From positions 1-36,168 of the forward strand of contig CACFVT010000011.1 of NCBI GenBank assembly GCA_902569865.1: a stretch of 36,168 nt of DNA, read 5' to 3'. Positions 33,672 to 36,168 of the stretch are shown here, piece after piece. This DNA comes from an uncultured Alphaproteobacteria bacterium. GTDB lineage: Bacteria > Pseudomonadota > Alphaproteobacteria > HIMB59 > GCA-002718135. Below the pieces are notes generated by a model. The model was not told where the DNA came from. It saw only the letters and a list, made by a program, of their open reading frames with translations, and searched no databases. Each line of letters begins with the position of its first letter. Position 1 is the stretch's first letter. A program made the position numbers and the translations under genes.

Positions 33672-33714
33672 CCATTATATAGTAGTATTAAAGTTTAAGA
33701 TTAATAAAATTATT

Positions 33715-34242
33715 ATGGAAAATGAAAGGCTAATTGATCTTGTAACAAAGATTTCTAAAAATAGAGATGAGAGAGCATTCTCTGAATTATTCGATTTTTT
33801 AGCCCCTAAGATCAATGCTTACTATCTAAAAAATAACTTAAGTTTTGAACAATCTGAAGAATTAACCCAGGAAGTCCTTAGTACAATTTGGACAAAGACA
33901 AATTTATTTGACCCTGAAAGATCTAAATTTATAACTTGGGCTTATACTATTGCTAGAAATAAAAAAATTGATCTCTATAGAAAAACAAAAAACAAAACGG
34001 CAGAAGATGAGGATATTAGACACTTTTTATATCAAAATAATAAAATTAATGATTATGAGATAGAATTATCAATAAATAAAATAAAGAAAGAATTAGATGA
34101 AAATCAACAAAAATTGCTAAAAATGAGCTTTTTTGAGCAAAAAAGTCACAAAAAAATAGCTGAAGAACTTGAAATCCCTCTAGGCACAGTTAAATCTAGG
34201 ATAAGATCTACACTAAACAAAATGCAAAAATACTTATCATGA
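33715..34242 (+). CDS. ECF-type RNA polymerase sigma factor (RpoE/ChrR group)
   Basis: This is a 175-residue group IV sigma factor. Region 2 is RAFSELFDFLAPKINAYYLK, then EELTQEVLSTIWTKTNLFD and FITWAYTIARNKKIDLYRK. Region 4 is DENQQKLLKMSFFEQKSHKK followed by IAEELEIPLGTVKSRIRSTL, a helix-turn-helix. Region 3 is missing, as in all ECF sigmas. I take the ATG at 33715; an earlier in-frame start (33655) adds a hydrophobic, non-family stretch. The next gene overlaps by ATGA and is ChrR-like, so this belongs to the group known in Rhodobacter for the singlet-oxygen response. That stimulus is inferred from the family, not shown here. Confidence 0.92.
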   Translation: MENERLIDLVTKISKNRDERAFSELFDFLAPKINAYYLKNNLSFEQSEELTQEVLSTIWTKTNLFDPERSKFITWAYTIARNKKIDLYRKTKNKTAEDEDIRHFLYQNNKINDYEIELSINKIKKELDENQQKLLKMSFFEQKSHKKIAEELEIPLGTVKSRIRSTLNKMQKYLS

Positions 34243-34874
34243 ATACAGCGGCTCAAAAAAACGAACTTATATTTGGTTATTCAAGTGGCAACCTGAGTGA
34301 AGCTAAATCTTTATTTGTTTCAATGTATCTGTTTCTAAATAGTGTTGCGGCAAAAAAAGCTTCAATATTTGATAATATTTTAGCAGATAATCTTTCTAAT
34401 TTAGATGAAGTTGCTCCCAAAAAAATAAATTATAAAGATTGCATAAATGCAAGCTCTAATCAAAATTTAGAATTTAAAATAAGCAAAAATTATAACCCCC
34501 TTACAAACCTTATAGGAAGCATTGACAATCTCAATTGGAAATTAATCTATAAAGGTTTTAGAGAATTTAATATTCCCTTAAAAGGTAGTGACTCTATTAA
34601 ACTAATTAAAATGGATCCGGGAACTTCTGTCCCTCTACACTCACATAATGGAAAAGAATATATTCTTGTAATTGATGGAAGTTTTTGTGATGAATATGGC
34701 GAATATAAAAAAGGTGATATGCAAATAAATGATCAAAAAATAAAACACCACCCAACAGCTTGTGATAAGAATGGTTGTATTTGTCTGACAATAACTGAGA
34801 GAGATATAGTTTTCTTCGGTAAGCTTGGTTCGGCATTAAATTTATTTACATTTATAAAATCATTTTTTAAGTAA
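34239..34874 (+). CDS. ChrR-like cupin anti-sigma factor lacking N-terminal zinc ligands
   Basis: This is the partner of the preceding ECF sigma factor. ChrR consists of an N-terminal zinc-bound anti-sigma domain and a C-terminal cupin. The cupin is intact (about 115-195): H134, H136, E140 and H170 in VPLHSHNGKEYILVIDGSF and KHHP match the zinc site, and GCICLTI follows. The N-terminal fold is recognisable (ELIFGYSSGNLSEAKSLFVS), but the H-x25-H-x3-C-x2-C ligands become A5, Y30, N34 and A37. The domain must therefore fold or bind sigma without that zinc, or the protein has changed role. The 211-residue length is normal and the frame is intact. Confidence 0.85.
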   Translation: MNTAAQKNELIFGYSSGNLSEAKSLFVSMYLFLNSVAAKKASIFDNILADNLSNLDEVAPKKINYKDCINASSNQNLEFKISKNYNPLTNLIGSIDNLNWKLIYKGFREFNIPLKGSDSIKLIKMDPGTSVPLHSHNGKEYILVIDGSFCDEYGEYKKGDMQINDQKIKHHPTACDKNGCICLTITERDIVFFGKLGSALNLFTFIKSFFK

Positions 34875-34890
34875 ATTTTAAATTTTGCTC

Positions 34891-34896
34891 TATAAT
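34891..34896 (+). promoter_or_regulatory. TATAAT box immediately before the asparaginase-like gene
   Basis: A perfect TATAAT ends 5 bases before the ATG at 34902. If used, transcription would begin at about the start codon and give a leaderless mRNA. No good -35 is seen, so this may be chance. Confidence 0.25.
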
Positions 34897-34901
34897 AAGT
34901 T

Positions 34902-35897
34902 ATGAGCAAAGTTACAACTCTATTTTACCGTGGAAAATTAGTTGAAAGTATTCATAATATAAAATGTTACATTGGCTCTGTTGATGGTAAAAAAATATTT
35001 ACAACTAACAATGATGATGATTTTATTTATCCGAGATCTTCTGTAAAAATTTTTCAGGCAATTCCTTTTGCATCTTCAAATGCCTTTAAAGTATTTAATT
35101 TAAATCAAAAACAAATTGCACTTTCTTGCTCGTCACATTGTGGAGAATATTTTCATATTAGAGAACTAAAAAAATGGATAAATAAAACTAATTTAAAATT
35201 ATCTAATCTAAAATGTGGAGTTCACAATCCATTAGATAGCAAATCTGCAGAAAAGCTTTTTCTTTCAGGTAATAGGCCTTACCAACTTTATAACAACTGT
35301 GCTGGAAAACACTTAGCTATGTTAACAACATGCAAACTTAATAAATTTTCTATAAATAATTACTTAGATTTTGATCACCCGCACCAAATTAACATAAGGA
35401 ATATTTTTTCAAAATTTACTGAAGCGAAAATATTAATAAAAAATTATGGTATAGATGGTTGCAGCGCACCTCAATATTCTTTCAAAATTAAAAAGATTGG
35501 TAGAGCTTTATCAAATCTTTATAAAAGTTATCACTCTAAATTTGAATATTCTTTTAGTACAAAAACTATGATTGATTCTATATTAAAGAACCCTTTGTTT
35601 ATTGGTGGAAGTAAAAACCTTGACAGTAATTTAATAAAAATTTCCAATGGCAGTATATTTTGTAAAGGTGGTGCAGAAGGTGTTTTTTTATTTTTGCATT
35701 TAAAAAAAGGAGTTTTTGGAATTCTTAAAGTATCAGATGGCAATGAAAGAGCGCTACCGTCAGTTATTTACAATTTTTGTAAAAAATTCAAATTGCTAAA
35801 TAACAAAGAAATTAATCAATTTAAATTGTGGAATAATTTAACATTATATAATCATGCTAATACTAAAATAGGGGACATAAAAACAATTATTGAATAA
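34902..35897 (+). CDS. Asparaginase II-family protein
   Basis: This 331-residue protein is of the asparaginase family typified by the Rhizobium etli thermolabile enzyme (Pfam asparaginase_II), which is unrelated to E. coli AnsA/AnsB. Family segments are YRGKLVES, YPRSSVKIFQAIPF, the Ser-rich LSCSSHCGEYFH, KCGVHNPLD, NNCAGKHLAML, GIDGCSAPQYSF and the closing FCKGGAEGVF. Deamidation of asparagine is the expected activity; some members act on related amides. It starts 27 bases after the ChrR-like gene in the same direction, so it may belong to that transcript. It converges with the DUF3429 gene and overlaps it by 11 bases. Confidence 0.88.
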   Translation: MSKVTTLFYRGKLVESIHNIKCYIGSVDGKKIFTTNNDDDFIYPRSSVKIFQAIPFASSNAFKVFNLNQKQIALSCSSHCGEYFHIRELKKWINKTNLKLSNLKCGVHNPLDSKSAEKLFLSGNRPYQLYNNCAGKHLAMLTTCKLNKFSINNYLDFDHPHQINIRNIFSKFTEAKILIKNYGIDGCSAPQYSFKIKKIGRALSNLYKSYHSKFEYSFSTKTMIDSILKNPLFIGGSKNLDSNLIKISNGSIFCKGGAEGVFLFLHLKKGVFGILKVSDGNERALPSVIYNFCKKFKLLNNKEINQFKLWNNLTLYNHANTKIGDIKTIIE

Positions 35898-36168
35898 TAA
35901 TTAAACTTAATACTATTAAGATTGTTAAAGGTAATCTTAAAAAGTAATAGGCATTTTTGTGATTACTTTTTTTATAAATTATAAAATAATCTAAAAATAC
36001 CTGTATCAATAAATAAGAAATTAATAAAATAAAAACATTAAAATTATACAAATAAATTATAATAATAAAAACTGAAAAAAAGCTTGGCAAAAAACCATAT
36101 AAAACCATTTTTTTTGAAATTTTTTCTTTTAAATCCCAATTGATTGCTCCAATAAATACTAAAATAAT
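35887..36168 (-). CDS. DUF3429-family membrane protein (5' end outside window)
   Basis: The reading frame is open to the right edge. At least 93 codons are visible, and the first ones read IILVFIGAINWDLKEKISKK. This resembles the FLGxxHWGLA segment of DUF3429 proteins (TMEM69-like), which have five or so membrane helices. Three further hydrophobic segments and a YYFLRLPLTILIV-type C-terminus follow. An internal Met at 36108 should not be taken as the start, because the conserved segment lies upstream of it. The family's function is unknown. Confidence 0.72.
   Translation of the reverse strand: MILVFIGAINWDLKEKISKKMVLYGFLPSFFSVFIIIIYLYNFNVFILLISYLLIQVFLDYFIIYKKSNHKNAYYFLRLPLTILIVLSLIIIQ

Noticed and set aside
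33655-33714. N-terminal extension of the ECF sigma factor
   Set aside because: The added 20 residues are hydrophobic and unlike the family. The ATG at 33715 starts the conserved region at the usual distance.
36106-36108. Internal Met as start of the last leftward gene
   Set aside because: The frame stays open upstream and the upstream codons carry the family-like GAINWDL segment, so the gene enters from outside the window.

Overview
The window is a strongly AT-rich, gene-dense chromosomal segment from an alphaproteobacterium, most likely a streamlined marine lineage of the SAR11 / Pelagibacterales or HIMB59 type. The evidence is GcrA, a CarD-FdxA-helicase cluster, acnA beside the ccm genes, the dapF-mtaB-ftsY-yciB order, very short spacers, and overlapping stop codons at convergent junctions. 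The exact clade cannot be fixed from the sequence alone. I found no rRNA, tRNA, insertion sequence, prophage or CRISPR array.

Layout. 1-5495 is a translation and protein-targeting block: rpsP-ffh leftward, and dapF-mtaB-ftsY-yciB rightward. The two arms diverge from a spacer that holds a hairpin-rich ffh leader. Next come pgk (leftward), gcrA and an MFS transporter (rightward), a 2OG-oxygenase/FkbM methyltransferase pair (leftward), an SDR-panB pair (rightward), a beta-carbonic anhydrase (leftward) and a tRNA-dihydrouridine synthase (rightward). From 22279 down to 13476 a long leftward series runs acnA, a Suv3-type helicase, a TerB-like protein, fdxA, carD, a degenerate metallophosphoesterase-like protein, rpoH (sigma-32) and a PagL-like lipid A deacylase.

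From 22280 the direction reverses. A 343-bp spacer ends in a leader that can fold as an H-type pseudoknot. It precedes an 81-residue protein made only of Met, Ala, Lys, Arg and Pro (histone H1-tail-like), closed by a strong terminator. A complete System I cytochrome c maturation operon follows (ccmABCDEFGH, including a 33-residue ccmD, but no ccmI). After it come an orphan amino-acid-type binding protein with strong expression signals, a methyltransferase, a YggT protein and folD. Leftward genes are a GT9-like glycosyltransferase, argG and an IalB-family secreted protein. Rightward are an ECF sigma factor with a ChrR-like partner and an asparaginase-like protein. A DUF3429 membrane protein runs off the right edge.

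Themes: SRP protein and SRP receptor lie a few kb apart. Heat shock (RpoH), CarD and an ECF-sigma/ChrR pair give three transcription-control modules. PagL, FkbM, GT9 and IalB point to envelope modification. The most unusual items are the pseudoknot-led five-amino-acid protein, the ChrR homologue without its N-terminal zinc ligands, and two enzyme-fold proteins (SDR and metallophosphoesterase) that lack canonical catalytic residues.
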